Assembly: GCA_009838515.1 (NCBI GenBank)
Contig: VXRL01000080.1
Coordinates: 34,072 to 98,071 of the forward strand
DNA length: 64,000 bases
Source: Terriglobia bacterium
GTDB lineage: Bacteria; Acidobacteriota; Terriglobia; Bryobacterales; UBA6623
Reading direction: 5' to 3'
Part shown: piece after piece, positions 52,196 to 61,942 of the stretch
Layout of the letters: every line of letters starts with the position of its first letter
How positions within the stretch are numbered: position 1 is the first letter of the stretch
Notes under the pieces: model-generated
The model's database searches: none
The model's input: only the letters and a program-made list of their open reading frames with translations
Told to the model about the DNA's origin: nothing
Translations under genes and position numbers: made by a program

Positions 52196-54685
52196 TTAGT
52201 GATTGTATAGGAACTCATTCGTGCTCACTAGTGCCCACAGGACGTTCTGCAACCCGGTCGACCGGTCCTTGGCACGGGAGATCACGGTCTGGCAGTCGTC
52301 CCGCTCGTTGGGCTCAGGGAGGCGGGACAGGGCAGCCAAGTAGAGGTGTTCGACAATCTCGTTGTCGGACTTGCCGTCTCGAAGCAAGCTCGCCAGCTCC
52401 CCTTTCTCCGCGCTCGTTCGGATTTTCTCGTTCACGGTGTCCCCGACCAGCAGATGCATTGCTTGGCGCAATGAAACGCTCTCGTTCCTCTCGCATTTCG
52501 CGGCATCTCTCTTGGGCCGGTCGAACATATCCAGAAACGCCGAGGGCACTCCCGGGTCGGCTAGGTTCACCGCACGGACCCCCGGATAGTATCCGAGGTA
52601 GTCCTGCGGAACGCCGGTGATCTGGACGATCGAATCGATCAACTGCTCCGCAGTGAGCCGCTTTAGGTAGTAACGCGAGTAATTGACTTCGTCGTCCCGG
52701 TTGCCCGGTTCGGGGGCGGAAGAGAGCTGGTAGGTCTTCGAATTAGCGATCATCCGAATCAAGTGGTGAAGATCGTACCCGTGCTCGACGAAGTCTTCGG
52801 CCAGCCGGTCAAGCAACGCTTCGTTCGTCGCCGGGTTGCTTGCCCGGAAGTCGTCCACCGGATCGACCAGAGGACGTCCCATGAACTGGTTCCAAAAGCG
52901 GTTAACTGTGGCGTGCGCGAACCACGGATTGTCGTTGGACGTCATCCATCGGGCCAGCACGGCCCGCCGGTCTTCCAGCGGCCGGATCAGCGGCTCCGAG
53001 CCATCCAGGAACCGCGGGCGCACGACCTGCTTGGTTTCCGGGTGGCGGAATTCCTTGTCGTACTCGATGTATCGAATTGATTCGACCGGCGGCGGGCGGC
53101 GGCCCTTCCCTGCTAGCTGAGAGAAGAACGCCGCCATCGACAGAAAGTCCTCGCGCGTCCATCGCACGGACGGGTGGTCGTGGCAGCGGGCGCACTCGAT
53201 GCCGAGGCCAAGGAATGCCTGGGAAGCCAGTGTCGTGACATCTTCGATCGAGCGCGAGAAGAAATTGACGGCACCCACCTCCCAAGTGCTTCCAGTCGAA
53301 GTCAGGATCCGCGTGACGAATTCGTCGTACGGCGTGTTTTCTTCGAAGGCCCGGCGAAGCCAGTCCTGCAGGTATGCCGTGCCGTCACTGGAAGTGAGAA
53401 CCGAGTTGGCGAACAAGTCCCCCCACTTGACTGCCCAGAATTCCGCGTATTCGGGCCGCCGAAGCAGTTCATCCACCAGCCTTGCCCGGCGATCATCGGA
53501 GGGATCGGCCAAGAAGCGGCGCGTTTCCGCCGCCGTGGGCACGATGCCGATCGTGTCCAGGTAGACGCGTCGGATGAATTCCGCATCCGTCGACAGCTGC
53601 GAGTGCGGGACATTGAGCTGGCCGAGCTTGTCGAATACCAGCTCATCGATGAAATTCGCCGGCTCAAGGGGCTGGCTGTCCGACGGTCCCGCTGCAGCCA
53701 CGCCCATCCGCAGCGCTTGGACATGTCCCAGCGTGCGCACCAGCACAGTCCCTTCCCCTGCCGACCTGGCGGTGACCCTTCCCTCCAGGGAGACCTCAAG
53801 AACTTCATTCTTTTCCGTCGAGTAGCGAACCCTTTGCGTCAGATCTTGTTGGCTGCCGTCGCTGTAGTGGCCGACGACGACGATCTGCTGGGTGGCGCCT
53901 GGGCCCTCCAGGACCGTGAATTCGGTCGGATACACGTCGATCCGCTGGAGGCGGGCCACGTTTCCCGTATGCTTCGGGGCACCGTCGCGGATCCAATCGA
54001 TCAACGTTTGGTAGTCGAAGCTCTCACGCTGGATCAGGTGTCCGCCTCCGTGAGAGATCTCGAACGTAGGCTTCATCAGCAGCAGGCTCTTGTCGGGCCG
54101 GTCCCGGTCGATCCGGCGTCCGTCGGAGTGGTGCACGACAGCCTCGAAGTCGGCGTCCGGGTCGTAGCCGAAGAGCGAGAGCTTGAATCCGCTCTGGCCG
54201 TTGAGCGCCCCGTGGCAGTTCGCGTTGTTGCAGCCGCGCTGGGAGAATATTGGCGCCACTTCCGTGGCGAAGTCAACCCGCGACGTCCGTCTCGGCTGGA
54301 CGATGACGGCCGCCTCGGCCCGCAGGTCCTGATAGACGGCGCGCAGCTTGGCGAAGCCGAACTTCCGCGCTTCGAACGTCCCCGGGGAGATCTCTCGAAC
54401 CACATCGGGTACATCGACAGTCACTTGGACACCGGGAGTTACGTCGCGTCGCGAGCCCTCCGAGTCGATCGCGGTGAACAGTAACGTGTGGGTGCCTCCG
54501 ACTCCGCGAATGAACGCCACGTCCGGCTCGATGATCAGTCGCTCGGGTTCGAACGCATTCGGACTCGATGCCTGCAGGAGGATCGCGGCAGTTACCATGC
54601 CCAGGACAATCGCCATGCTGCGCTTGAACGAAGGCAGAGATTCGCCTCCGTGGCAGCGGCGCGAATGCATTGCAGCAAAATCCAT
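52196..54685 (-). CDS. Ig-like/DUF1549/DUF1553 protein with CX4CH haem-type site
   Basis: The 829-residue product is counted from ATG 54685, which has GGAGG 6 nt upstream; a GTG at 54709 is rejected. A signal anchor (MAIVLGMVTAAILLQASS) is followed by an Ig-like region and a cytochrome-like segment. The segment's site is C-N-N-A-N-C-H, with four residues between the cysteines instead of two. A BIG2-type Ig domain follows (RIDVYPTEFTVLEG, AGEGTVLVRTLG), then DUF1549 (VDELLRRPEYAEFWAVKWGDL, CARCHDHPSVRWTREDF, a normal CxxCH) and DUF1553 (WMTSNDNPWFAHATVNRFWNQFMGRPLV, DMFDRPKRDAAKC). It lies 25 nt from the PPC gene in the operon. Function unknown. Confidence 0.9.
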   Translation of the reverse strand: MDFAAMHSRRCHGGESLPSFKRSMAIVLGMVTAAILLQASSPNAFEPERLIIEPDVAFIRGVGGTHTLLFTAIDSEGSRRDVTPGVQVTVDVPDVVREISPGTFEARKFGFAKLRAVYQDLRAEAAVIVQPRRTSRVDFATEVAPIFSQRGCNNANCHGALNGQSGFKLSLFGYDPDADFEAVVHHSDGRRIDRDRPDKSLLLMKPTFEISHGGGHLIQRESFDYQTLIDWIRDGAPKHTGNVARLQRIDVYPTEFTVLEGPGATQQIVVVGHYSDGSQQDLTQRVRYSTEKNEVLEVSLEGRVTARSAGEGTVLVRTLGHVQALRMGVAAAGPSDSQPLEPANFIDELVFDKLGQLNVPHSQLSTDAEFIRRVYLDTIGIVPTAAETRRFLADPSDDRRARLVDELLRRPEYAEFWAVKWGDLFANSVLTSSDGTAYLQDWLRRAFEENTPYDEFVTRILTSTGSTWEVGAVNFFSRSIEDVTTLASQAFLGLGIECARCHDHPSVRWTREDFLSMAAFFSQLAGKGRRPPPVESIRYIEYDKEFRHPETKQVVRPRFLDGSEPLIRPLEDRRAVLARWMTSNDNPWFAHATVNRFWNQFMGRPLVDPVDDFRASNPATNEALLDRLAEDFVEHGYDLHHLIRMIANSKTYQLSSAPEPGNRDDEVNYSRYYLKRLTAEQLIDSIVQITGVPQDYLGYYPGVRAVNLADPGVPSAFLDMFDRPKRDAAKCERNESVSLRQAMHLLVGDTVNEKIRTSAEKGELASLLRDGKSDNEIVEHLYLAALSRLPEPNERDDCQTVISRAKDRSTGLQNVLWALVSTNEFLYNH

Positions 54686-54710
54686 CGTCGCCTCCACCTT
54701 GCCTGACACC

Positions 54711-56906
54711 CTAGTTGACCTGCACGGTGAACCCGCGTGTCACTTCGGTCACAGCGGTCTCGCCTCCGGTCGCGGTCGCCCGCAGCGCGATTCGGTGGGC
54801 CCGAGACTCGAGAATCGAGCGCTCTCCGATCAAGGCCACGCTCACCTGGCCGTGGTCTTCCGTGCCAGCTTCGAGCCGCAGTCCGGGCGGAAACTCCACA
54901 GCCTGAAATTCTAGGACCTCCTCGAACCCTTCGGCCCGGGCCACAGAAACAGGGATCTGAACTCTTCCGCCCTTGGCGAGATCCATCCGGAAGCCCCGGA
55001 AAGGCTCCTCGATGTTCAGCGCGAAGCTTGCTGGCTGGACGAACGAGACTAGCACGTCGCCTCGCGGAACCTCGTTGTACCCGGCACCGTCTTCGGTGTA
55101 GAAGGCCGGCAAGTCGGCAGGACGCGTCACTTCCCGGTCGCCGATCTTCGCCGTCCCGTGGACCCGTAGGCGCGCCTGGACCCATCCTGTAGCCCCGTCT
55201 GGGCGTGACGTATCCGCGTCGTGCCGAATCTCGAGAATGCCCGACGGGTCGTCCGTCCTCAATTGGAGCGCTTCGGCGACCATCCCGGGCGGCAAGCCGT
55301 CCGCACGGACATCGACCATGCCCTTGAACCCTTCCTGGGAGCGTAGTGTGACCGGAATCCTTGCTACGCCTCCCAACGGTCCCCGGACGCTCTCCTGGAC
55401 TACTCCGATGCGGAATCCCGGCGCCCTCTTGCGCACCTTCAGGCGATAGGCGTGGTCCGGGCCACCACGCTTGGAATTGTCCCGGAGCTGCAGGACATAG
55501 TCCCCTGCCGCGTCGGCGTCGTTCGGATTCCCGGTCTGGAAATAGTGCCAGAACTTCGAATCCAGCTTCTCTTTCCTGCGCACGGCATTGAAGTACTGGC
55601 CGCAGTCCGTGCAGCGGTCGTCGCCGCGATCGATCAGCTCGCCGTCGGGACGGACCAAGGTCAAGTTCGGGTCCGTAATGTGCGAGCCGAGGCCCTTGGC
55701 GTCCACTTCGAATGCCAGTTCGTCGTACTGATTCACCGTGAAGAGAATACCGTCGATATCGCCTGGGCGGTCGATCCGTCCGTTCAGGACGAGAGGCAAG
55801 GAGATCCGCTGGCCTTCGTGGAGGCCGTCGTTCGGTTCCTGCTCGACTGACTCCGGCGTGTCCCCAACCGAGAATGCCATTGGCATCAAGGTCCCAGACG
55901 GGTCTGGGAAGCTCAGGTAGTGGGTCCCCAGAGGAGTGTCTTCGGCGATGTTGACAGCGAGTTTGTAACGGCAGGCGCAGGGATCGGGAAGCGGCTCCAT
56001 GGAGGCGCTCAACTTGCTGGTGCTGAATTGGGGTTCCGCCTCGGGGGGAAGAAAGTCGGCCCGGAGTTCGACTTCGACCGTTGCCCCACGCTTGCCGCCC
56101 ATGGGGAACACGGACCACAGGATTGGGCTGCGCCCGATCGCGAGCTCGTATTGCCAATTGATCTTAGTGTCGTCGGAGAGGATCGTGTAGAAATCCGAGA
56201 AGCGTCTGGGAATGACGGTAAGGATGTAGTCTCCGTTCTCCGCGAAGGTGTAGTCCAGGTAGGGGTCTGTGCCGAAGTAGGAGAGATTTCGGGACAGGAC
56301 GCGGCCGGAGGCTGTCATCAGGATTGCGACTACGTGGCCGCGCACCTTACTGCGCCCCGTGAGAACGTTGAACGCGAGCCGCTCCCCCGCGCTTGCACGA
56401 AACCGGAACATATCTGAGTCGTGGACGGTCTCGATCTTGCCTTCGACCATTACCGGTGTCGGAACCGACTGGGCCTCTGCGTAGCTGTCGTTCGGCTCGC
56501 TCTCCAGGATGCTGGGCCAGCCCGTCACGCGGAACAGGATCCGGTTCGAGGGCCCCTTAGGGGTCTCCACGACCAGGAACCGAGGACCGGGAGTAGCGGA
56601 GGCGCCGGATTCGATCCTCGCCTTGATCTCCAGCGGGTTGCCAGACAGGATGGTGGTTTTCAGATCCGCGCAGTCGCAGCGAATGCCCTGCACTTCGTCC
56701 AAGTAGTTCCCTCGGAAGGTGACGTCAGCAGCATGGCCGGCACGAACGCTCAGCGGAAACGCAAACGCCACGTCCGGCCGATTGATCGCCACGTCGGCCG
56801 AAGGGGGCTTCGAAGCGGTGGCCGGCAGAAACCCCAGCAGACCGCACCAAGACAGGCCCGCGATGCGAAAGAGCCGCAAATCGCGTTTGAACGCCCGTAG
56901 CGCCAC
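54711..56906 (-). CDS. PPC (bacterial pre-peptidase) repeat protein, exported
   Basis: The 731-residue protein is counted from GTG 56906 with GGAGG 4 nt upstream; GTG 56966 is a longer alternative. TATAAT on the minus strand (56922-56927) lies just before this start and could be an internal promoter. A signal peptide (LSWCGLLGFLPATASK) precedes a TIG/IPT-like domain and two PPC domains (ESEPNDSYAEAQSVPTPV, EQEPNDGLHEGQRISLPLV) with beta-sandwich linkers. Cysteine pairs C-D-C, C-A-C and C-T-D-C suggest disulfides. PPC domains mediate surface attachment in planctomycete-type proteins. No catalytic site is visible, so a structural or binding role in the DUF complex is inferred. Confidence 0.86.
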   Translation of the reverse strand: MALRAFKRDLRLFRIAGLSWCGLLGFLPATASKPPSADVAINRPDVAFAFPLSVRAGHAADVTFRGNYLDEVQGIRCDCADLKTTILSGNPLEIKARIESGASATPGPRFLVVETPKGPSNRILFRVTGWPSILESEPNDSYAEAQSVPTPVMVEGKIETVHDSDMFRFRASAGERLAFNVLTGRSKVRGHVVAILMTASGRVLSRNLSYFGTDPYLDYTFAENGDYILTVIPRRFSDFYTILSDDTKINWQYELAIGRSPILWSVFPMGGKRGATVEVELRADFLPPEAEPQFSTSKLSASMEPLPDPCACRYKLAVNIAEDTPLGTHYLSFPDPSGTLMPMAFSVGDTPESVEQEPNDGLHEGQRISLPLVLNGRIDRPGDIDGILFTVNQYDELAFEVDAKGLGSHITDPNLTLVRPDGELIDRGDDRCTDCGQYFNAVRRKEKLDSKFWHYFQTGNPNDADAAGDYVLQLRDNSKRGGPDHAYRLKVRKRAPGFRIGVVQESVRGPLGGVARIPVTLRSQEGFKGMVDVRADGLPPGMVAEALQLRTDDPSGILEIRHDADTSRPDGATGWVQARLRVHGTAKIGDREVTRPADLPAFYTEDGAGYNEVPRGDVLVSFVQPASFALNIEEPFRGFRMDLAKGGRVQIPVSVARAEGFEEVLEFQAVEFPPGLRLEAGTEDHGQVSVALIGERSILESRAHRIALRATATGGETAVTEVTRGFTVQVN

Positions 56907-57002
56907 TGAGCCTCCAACCAGATTATACGTGTTCGATGCGTTCCTGAAGTCTTGATTGGCCTCCACGCATTCCTGGTGCCGATTGGTGCGCGCGGCCGGG
57001 CA

Positions 57003-58457
57003 CTATCCGATGAGATCGTGCACCACGCGCCCGTGGACATCCGTCAGTGAAATGTCCCGTCCGCCGAACCGGTAGGTCAGCCGCTCGTGGTCGAGCCCTG
57101 CCAAATGCAGAATTGTTGCGTGAAGATCGTGCACGGTCATCACGTCCTCGACTGCGTGCACGCCCAGCTCGTCAGTGTTGCCGTAAACCAGCCCGTTCCG
57201 GGCCCCGCCCCCGGCCAACCAGATCGTGAACCCTGTTTCGTGATGGTCCCGGCCGTCCCCGTTTCCTGTATCCGGCGTGCGGCCGAATTCCGTGGCCCAG
57301 ACCACCAGCGTCTCGTCGAGCATCCCTCTGGCCTTCAGGTCGCCGACCAGCGCTGCGACAGGCCGGTCGGTAATCCTCGCGTTCCCCTCGTGCCCCTTCT
57401 TTAGGTCAGTGTGCTGGTCCCAGGTGCCGTTGTTTCCGCCGTAGACCTCGGCGCAAGTGATTTCGACGAATCGAACCCCCGCCTCGATCAGTCGACGCGC
57501 CCTTAGGCACTGCGTCCCGTAGAGCCTTGCCTCCCTTTCTTCCGCCTCGAGTCCGTAGTTCCGCTTGGTCTCGGCATTCTCGCGGCTGAGGTCCAGCACG
57601 TCGGGAAGCAGTGATTGCATGCGGTACGCGAGTTCGTAGTTCCGGATCGCCGACTCGATTGCGTCGTCGCCTCCCTGCGACCTCGCGAGCAGGCGATCCT
57701 GCTCGATGATCGCGTCGAGCTTGGCCCGCTGGACCAGATCCATGTCGGCGGGAGCCAGATTGTGGATGGGAACGCCGTCAGCGGCGACCGAAGTGGCCTG
57801 GTGGCTCGCTGGCAGGAAGCCGCTTGAGAAATTCTCGACCCCACCTGGAGGGACAGCTCCGCCATCAAGCAGCACGTAGCCCGGGAGATCCCGGTTTTCT
57901 GTGCCGAGGCCATAGGTGATCCATGATCCTAGGCTGGGATAGCCGCCGACGTTGCGGCCTGTATGCAATTTGATGTTGCTTCGAGGGTGCAGCGGAAAGT
58001 CAGATTTCATCGATCGCACGATTGCTAGATCGTCTACGCAGGTTGCGACGTGAGGGAAGAGTTCGCTAACCGCAGCCCCGCTCTGGCCGTGCTGCTTGAA
58101 CTTCCACGGACTTCCCAGCCACTTTCGGTTGGGACCTGCCGTGTAGTTGTCGAGTGTTGCCTTGGTACCGTTTAGTTCCGCAAGCTTCGGCTTTGGGTCG
58201 AACGTGTCCATGTGCGAGACGCCGCCCGACATGAACAGGAACACCACGTTCTTGGCTGTCGGGGTGTGGTGCGGACCGGGAGTCGCAGCCAAGCCGGCGT
58301 ACGCCGGATCAGCCATCAAGGCCGAAAGGGCCGTCATGCCAAAACCGGTGGACATTGTGGACAGCAATTCGCGGCGAGACAGCCCGTGAATCGTGCGTCC
58401 GCCGGGCAATCTGGTGCCCGACGGTCGCTGCTGCGGATTCGCTCCTTGGGGTCTCAT
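57003..58457 (-). CDS. DUF1501 domain protein
   Basis: The 484-residue protein starts at ATG 58457 with GGAGG 4 nt upstream. A Tat-type signal (LSRRELLSTMSTGFGMTAL) leads into DUF1501: KNVVFLFMSGGVSHMDTFDPKP, FPLHPRSNIKLHTGRNVGG, LPGYVLLDGG, YGTQCLRARRLIEAGVRFVEITC, VVWATEFGRTPDTGNGDGRDHH and DLHATILHLAGLDHERLTY. It is a paralogue of the gene at 50804 with about the same length. It lies 10 nt after the PSD1 gene and is almost certainly co-transcribed with it. Confidence 0.92.
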   Translation of the reverse strand: MRPQGANPQQRPSGTRLPGGRTIHGLSRRELLSTMSTGFGMTALSALMADPAYAGLAATPGPHHTPTAKNVVFLFMSGGVSHMDTFDPKPKLAELNGTKATLDNYTAGPNRKWLGSPWKFKQHGQSGAAVSELFPHVATCVDDLAIVRSMKSDFPLHPRSNIKLHTGRNVGGYPSLGSWITYGLGTENRDLPGYVLLDGGAVPPGGVENFSSGFLPASHQATSVAADGVPIHNLAPADMDLVQRAKLDAIIEQDRLLARSQGGDDAIESAIRNYELAYRMQSLLPDVLDLSRENAETKRNYGLEAEEREARLYGTQCLRARRLIEAGVRFVEITCAEVYGGNNGTWDQHTDLKKGHEGNARITDRPVAALVGDLKARGMLDETLVVWATEFGRTPDTGNGDGRDHHETGFTIWLAGGGARNGLVYGNTDELGVHAVEDVMTVHDLHATILHLAGLDHERLTYRFGGRDISLTDVHGRVVHDLIG

Positions 58458-58467
58458 TCCGCCTCCG

Positions 58468-61400
58468 CTATTGAATGTAGATGAATTCCTTCAGATTGAA
58501 AATGGTGTGAGCGACATCGCGCCAGACCTGGACACTGGCCAGCATGTCTTCTTGGCTTTCCTCGTGCAACGTGCCAAAGCGCGAGACGAGAGCCTGCATC
58601 CGCTTGAGTTCGCGATTCGTAGGCAGCCGACCCAGCGCAGATCGGTACATCGTTCTGAGCCTGGCTTCAACCGACTCGCTGGATTCGGCGATCAGCGCTT
58701 GCGCCCAGAATTCCGCTTCCGCGAGTACGAAGCCGTCGTTCATCATCGTGAGCGCTTGGCGTGGGACGTTCGTGACATCCCTCCGTCCCCTCGCCATCGC
58801 CGGTGGAGGGAAGTCCAGGGCTTCGAGAAATGCCGCTCCTTCGTGACGAGTCACCTTCAGGTAAATGCTCCGCCGACCGCGTCCGTCGAGGGGGCCAGAC
58901 AGGAGTTTTCTGTAGGCTTTCGGCTTCGCGCGGTAGGGATGGATGCTGGGCCCAAACATAGTCCTGTCGAGCTTGCCCGAAACCGCGAGGATGGCATCGC
59001 GGATCGACTCCGCCTCGAGCCGACGGCCGGGGTATCGATGGAAGAGCTCATTGCTTGGATCCGCGTCACTTGCCGCCGCCCGGGCAAGGCTGGCCTGCTG
59101 GAAGGCACGCGACAGCACGATCCGCCGGATGGTCTTCTTGATCGACCAGCCCTCCTCAACGAACCGGCTAGCGAGGTAATCGAGCAGATCGGGATGCGTT
59201 GGGCGCTCCCCGAATCGTCCGAGGTTGTCGACCGTGGTGACCAAGCCGCGGCCGAAGAGGTAGTGCCAGATCCGGTTCACCATCACCCGGGCAGTGAGGG
59301 GATTGCGAGGGGTTGCGATCACCTCTGCCATTTCGCGCCGACCGCTTCCTTCGGGCCGAGCGGGATTGCTCAGGTCGTCGAGCAGTGAGAGGAACCCACG
59401 CGGAACGGTCTCTCCGAGGTCTTTGGCGTTGCCCGACCGGAAGATGGGGGTGTCCTGCCCCTCTTCCATGTCGGACATCCCTTGGATGACCCGAGGGAGG
59501 GGCAGTTTCCGCTCAAGGGCTCGGTACAGATCGACAGACTCGCGGAGTCTCGGTGTCAGGTACTTGGAGTTCGCCAGTAATCCGGTCTCGAGCAGCCACT
59601 GGAGCCAGCGCGCTTGGTCGTCGCTTGCGTCACCGTTTCCCCACGATTCGACCGCCTCGCGCGCGATCCCAGCATATCGAACGGCCATGTCCTCCAGGTC
59701 GGCGGGAGGCCCTTGTTCAAAGAGGCGTTCCAGATGGGAGAGTTCGTCCTTCGGCAACTCGTCGCAGTCATGAAGAACGGCGTGCGTGACGCCGAAGAAT
59801 GAACGCGGATCTGCCACCTGCTCATCGCTAATTTCCTTCATCCGATCCGGGCGGTCGGGGAGGCGCGGGTTGTCATGCTTTGTCACGAGCTCCGCGTAGA
59901 TCCGGTATTCGTCGTGCTTGTCGCGTAGCGGGATCTTGATCCAGCTGAGCCGGTCTTGATCGAGGACTTGGTATTGCTCGCTGAGCATGCAGTTGTCCAG
60001 GACCGTGCGCCAGGCCGCCAGGTTCCCGCCGACAACACGCAGACTCAGGAACTTCCTATCCCTCGGGAGATACGGGGAGCGAATTGCCCCGTTGAGCTTC
60101 TCCGACAGCAAGTGCGTGAACATGCCGGCAGGAAAGATCCCCGACACGACTTCGGAACCGGTTGCGGCAATCGAGAACGCGCCGCCGCGGGCCCTGAGCG
60201 ATTCGAAGGCTCGGCCCTCGGCATTCCAGCCCGGCATCATCCCGGCCCCGAAGTCGGCAACAGTGTCGAAGGTCTCTGCATTGAAGTCGGTGTGCAAGCG
60301 TCGCTGGCGGGCGTACCGCTCCGCAACTCCCTCCCATAATTCCGTCACCGAAAAACCTGGGCGTTCGGCGCTTGCGCGGGCAACTTCCGACCAGGGAAGC
60401 AGCGGATTGTCGAACCCCAGGTCCGGACTCTCCACGAGTTCGCGAATACGCTCGCCGCGCTCCGGGTCGAGGACCGGGCCGGATTCGCCATCGGCCCCGG
60501 TTTCGGCCGAATGACCAAGCGATGCAAGCAGGTGGCTTGCGAGTTCCTCCGCTTCGCCCAGCCAGGCGCTGGCCAGCTCCCTGCGGACGGTCTCCTTGAT
60601 CTTCCGCATCCGGTTCTTCAGGTCCTTGTTGGCATCGTGCGTGTCAACCGTCCGGGTCACCAGGCGCGAACTGTCCAGCACCCCGTAGAGACCGTAGTAG
60701 TCAGCCGTCGGGATCGGGTCCAGCTTGTGGTCGTGGCAGCGGGCGCACGAGATCGTGAGCCCTTGGAAGGCCTTGCCGAGCGCGTCGATCTGGTCATCCA
60801 CCACATCGGTCCGGACTTCCCGGAACATCGTGCAGTCGTCGTGGCCCTGCTCGCCCAGCCGGAAGAAGAATGTCCCGATCAGGGATTCATTGACCCAGCC
60901 CCCTTCGTCGACCCGGGGTTCGTCCAGCAGATCCCCGGCGATGTGCTCGCGAACCAGCTGGTCGTAAGGGACGTCCGCGTTCAACGCTCGAATCATGTAG
61001 TCCCGGTACAGCCAAGCTCCGTTGTTCTCGTAGTTCCAGTCGTTTCCAAGCGTTTCACCGAATCTCACCACGTCCATCCAGTGCCGCGCCCAGTGCTCTC
61101 CAAAGTGCGGCGACTCGAGGAGGTTGTCCACGGCCTTGCCATAGGCGTTCGCCGAGCCGTCGTTCAGGAATTCCGCGACTTGGCGCGTACTCGGGGGCAG
61201 GCCGGTCAGGACAAAGCTCAGGCGACGGATGAGAGCGGCCCGCCCGGCCTGACCGTTCGGTCTCAATGATGCTTCGTCGAGGCGGGCTTGAATGAACCGG
61301 TCGATAGGGTGGTCGCTCCAGTTCTTCCGGCTCACACTTGGAAGGGGTGGATCCTCCACCGGCTGAAATGCCCAGTGCTCGCGTCGCATCGCCTCGTAGT

Positions 61401-61836
61401 GCTGGGAGACGTCGGACGCGGCGCCTCGCGGCCTTTCCGGCGTCCAGGGAAGGCCTCGGCGAACCCACTCTTCAAGGGACGCGATGTTCGCGTCGGAGAG
61501 CTTCCCGCCCAGGGGCATGCGAATCGACTCGTGCCTAACTGCTTGGATCAGGAGGCTGTCGTCCGGGTGCCCCGTTGAGACTGCAGGACCCCGATTCCCG
61601 CCCTCAAGCACCGCTTCTCGCGAGTCCAGCCTCAGGCCCGACATCGCGTTCGATTCGCTGTGGCACGAGGAGCACTGCGTCGCCAGGACGGGCCGGATGT
61701 TGCGTTCGAAGAACTCGAGATCCAGCTCGGACCATTCCGCGGCGCCTGCCAGCGGCGCGCACGACAGTGCAGTAAGCAGGCAAGCAGGGGCTCGCCAGCT
61801 CGGAGAGCGCGTTAGCAATCGACGAAATCTAGGCAC
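58468..61836 (-). CDS. PSD1-type surface protein: PSCyt1, DUF1549 and DUF1553 domains
   Basis: The 1122-residue exported protein starts at GTG 61836. A signal peptide (about 1-32) is followed by PSCyt1 with haem site C-S-S-C-H at 55-59 and the MSGLRLDSREAVLEGGNRGPAV block. DUF1549 follows (VDNLLESPHFGEHWARHWMDV, CARCHDHKLDPI with another CxxCH), then DUF1553 at the end (NPLTARVMVNRIWHYLFGRGLVTTVDN, RDVTNVPRQALTMMNDGF, VWRDVAHTIFNLKEFIYI). It is collinear with the PSD1 protein at 24130 over its whole length. It heads the five- or six-gene minus-strand operon and is divergent from the TonB receptor at 62035. Confidence 0.92.
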   Translation of the reverse strand: MPRFRRLLTRSPSWRAPACLLTALSCAPLAGAAEWSELDLEFFERNIRPVLATQCSSCHSESNAMSGLRLDSREAVLEGGNRGPAVSTGHPDDSLLIQAVRHESIRMPLGGKLSDANIASLEEWVRRGLPWTPERPRGAASDVSQHYEAMRREHWAFQPVEDPPLPSVSRKNWSDHPIDRFIQARLDEASLRPNGQAGRAALIRRLSFVLTGLPPSTRQVAEFLNDGSANAYGKAVDNLLESPHFGEHWARHWMDVVRFGETLGNDWNYENNGAWLYRDYMIRALNADVPYDQLVREHIAGDLLDEPRVDEGGWVNESLIGTFFFRLGEQGHDDCTMFREVRTDVVDDQIDALGKAFQGLTISCARCHDHKLDPIPTADYYGLYGVLDSSRLVTRTVDTHDANKDLKNRMRKIKETVRRELASAWLGEAEELASHLLASLGHSAETGADGESGPVLDPERGERIRELVESPDLGFDNPLLPWSEVARASAERPGFSVTELWEGVAERYARQRRLHTDFNAETFDTVADFGAGMMPGWNAEGRAFESLRARGGAFSIAATGSEVVSGIFPAGMFTHLLSEKLNGAIRSPYLPRDRKFLSLRVVGGNLAAWRTVLDNCMLSEQYQVLDQDRLSWIKIPLRDKHDEYRIYAELVTKHDNPRLPDRPDRMKEISDEQVADPRSFFGVTHAVLHDCDELPKDELSHLERLFEQGPPADLEDMAVRYAGIAREAVESWGNGDASDDQARWLQWLLETGLLANSKYLTPRLRESVDLYRALERKLPLPRVIQGMSDMEEGQDTPIFRSGNAKDLGETVPRGFLSLLDDLSNPARPEGSGRREMAEVIATPRNPLTARVMVNRIWHYLFGRGLVTTVDNLGRFGERPTHPDLLDYLASRFVEEGWSIKKTIRRIVLSRAFQQASLARAAASDADPSNELFHRYPGRRLEAESIRDAILAVSGKLDRTMFGPSIHPYRAKPKAYRKLLSGPLDGRGRRSIYLKVTRHEGAAFLEALDFPPPAMARGRRDVTNVPRQALTMMNDGFVLAEAEFWAQALIAESSESVEARLRTMYRSALGRLPTNRELKRMQALVSRFGTLHEESQEDMLASVQVWRDVAHTIFNLKEFIYIQ

Positions 61837-61942
61837 TCAATTCGTCTGGGCAGTGAGCCGTGGACGCTTCTACAGTACCTGAGCCGTTGCCTTCGAACAA
61901 GTGGCCCGGCCCGCTGACGTGCACCCAGCTGTCAATCATGCA

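Noticed and set aside
53174..54484. A 436-codon plus-strand frame opposite the Ig/DUF1549 gene
   Set aside because: It is antisense to a well-supported gene and has no motif or start context of its own.
57003..58457. The DUF1501 proteins as true sulfatases
   Set aside because: They share the alkaline-phosphatase-like fold family but lack the CxPxR formylglycine motif.
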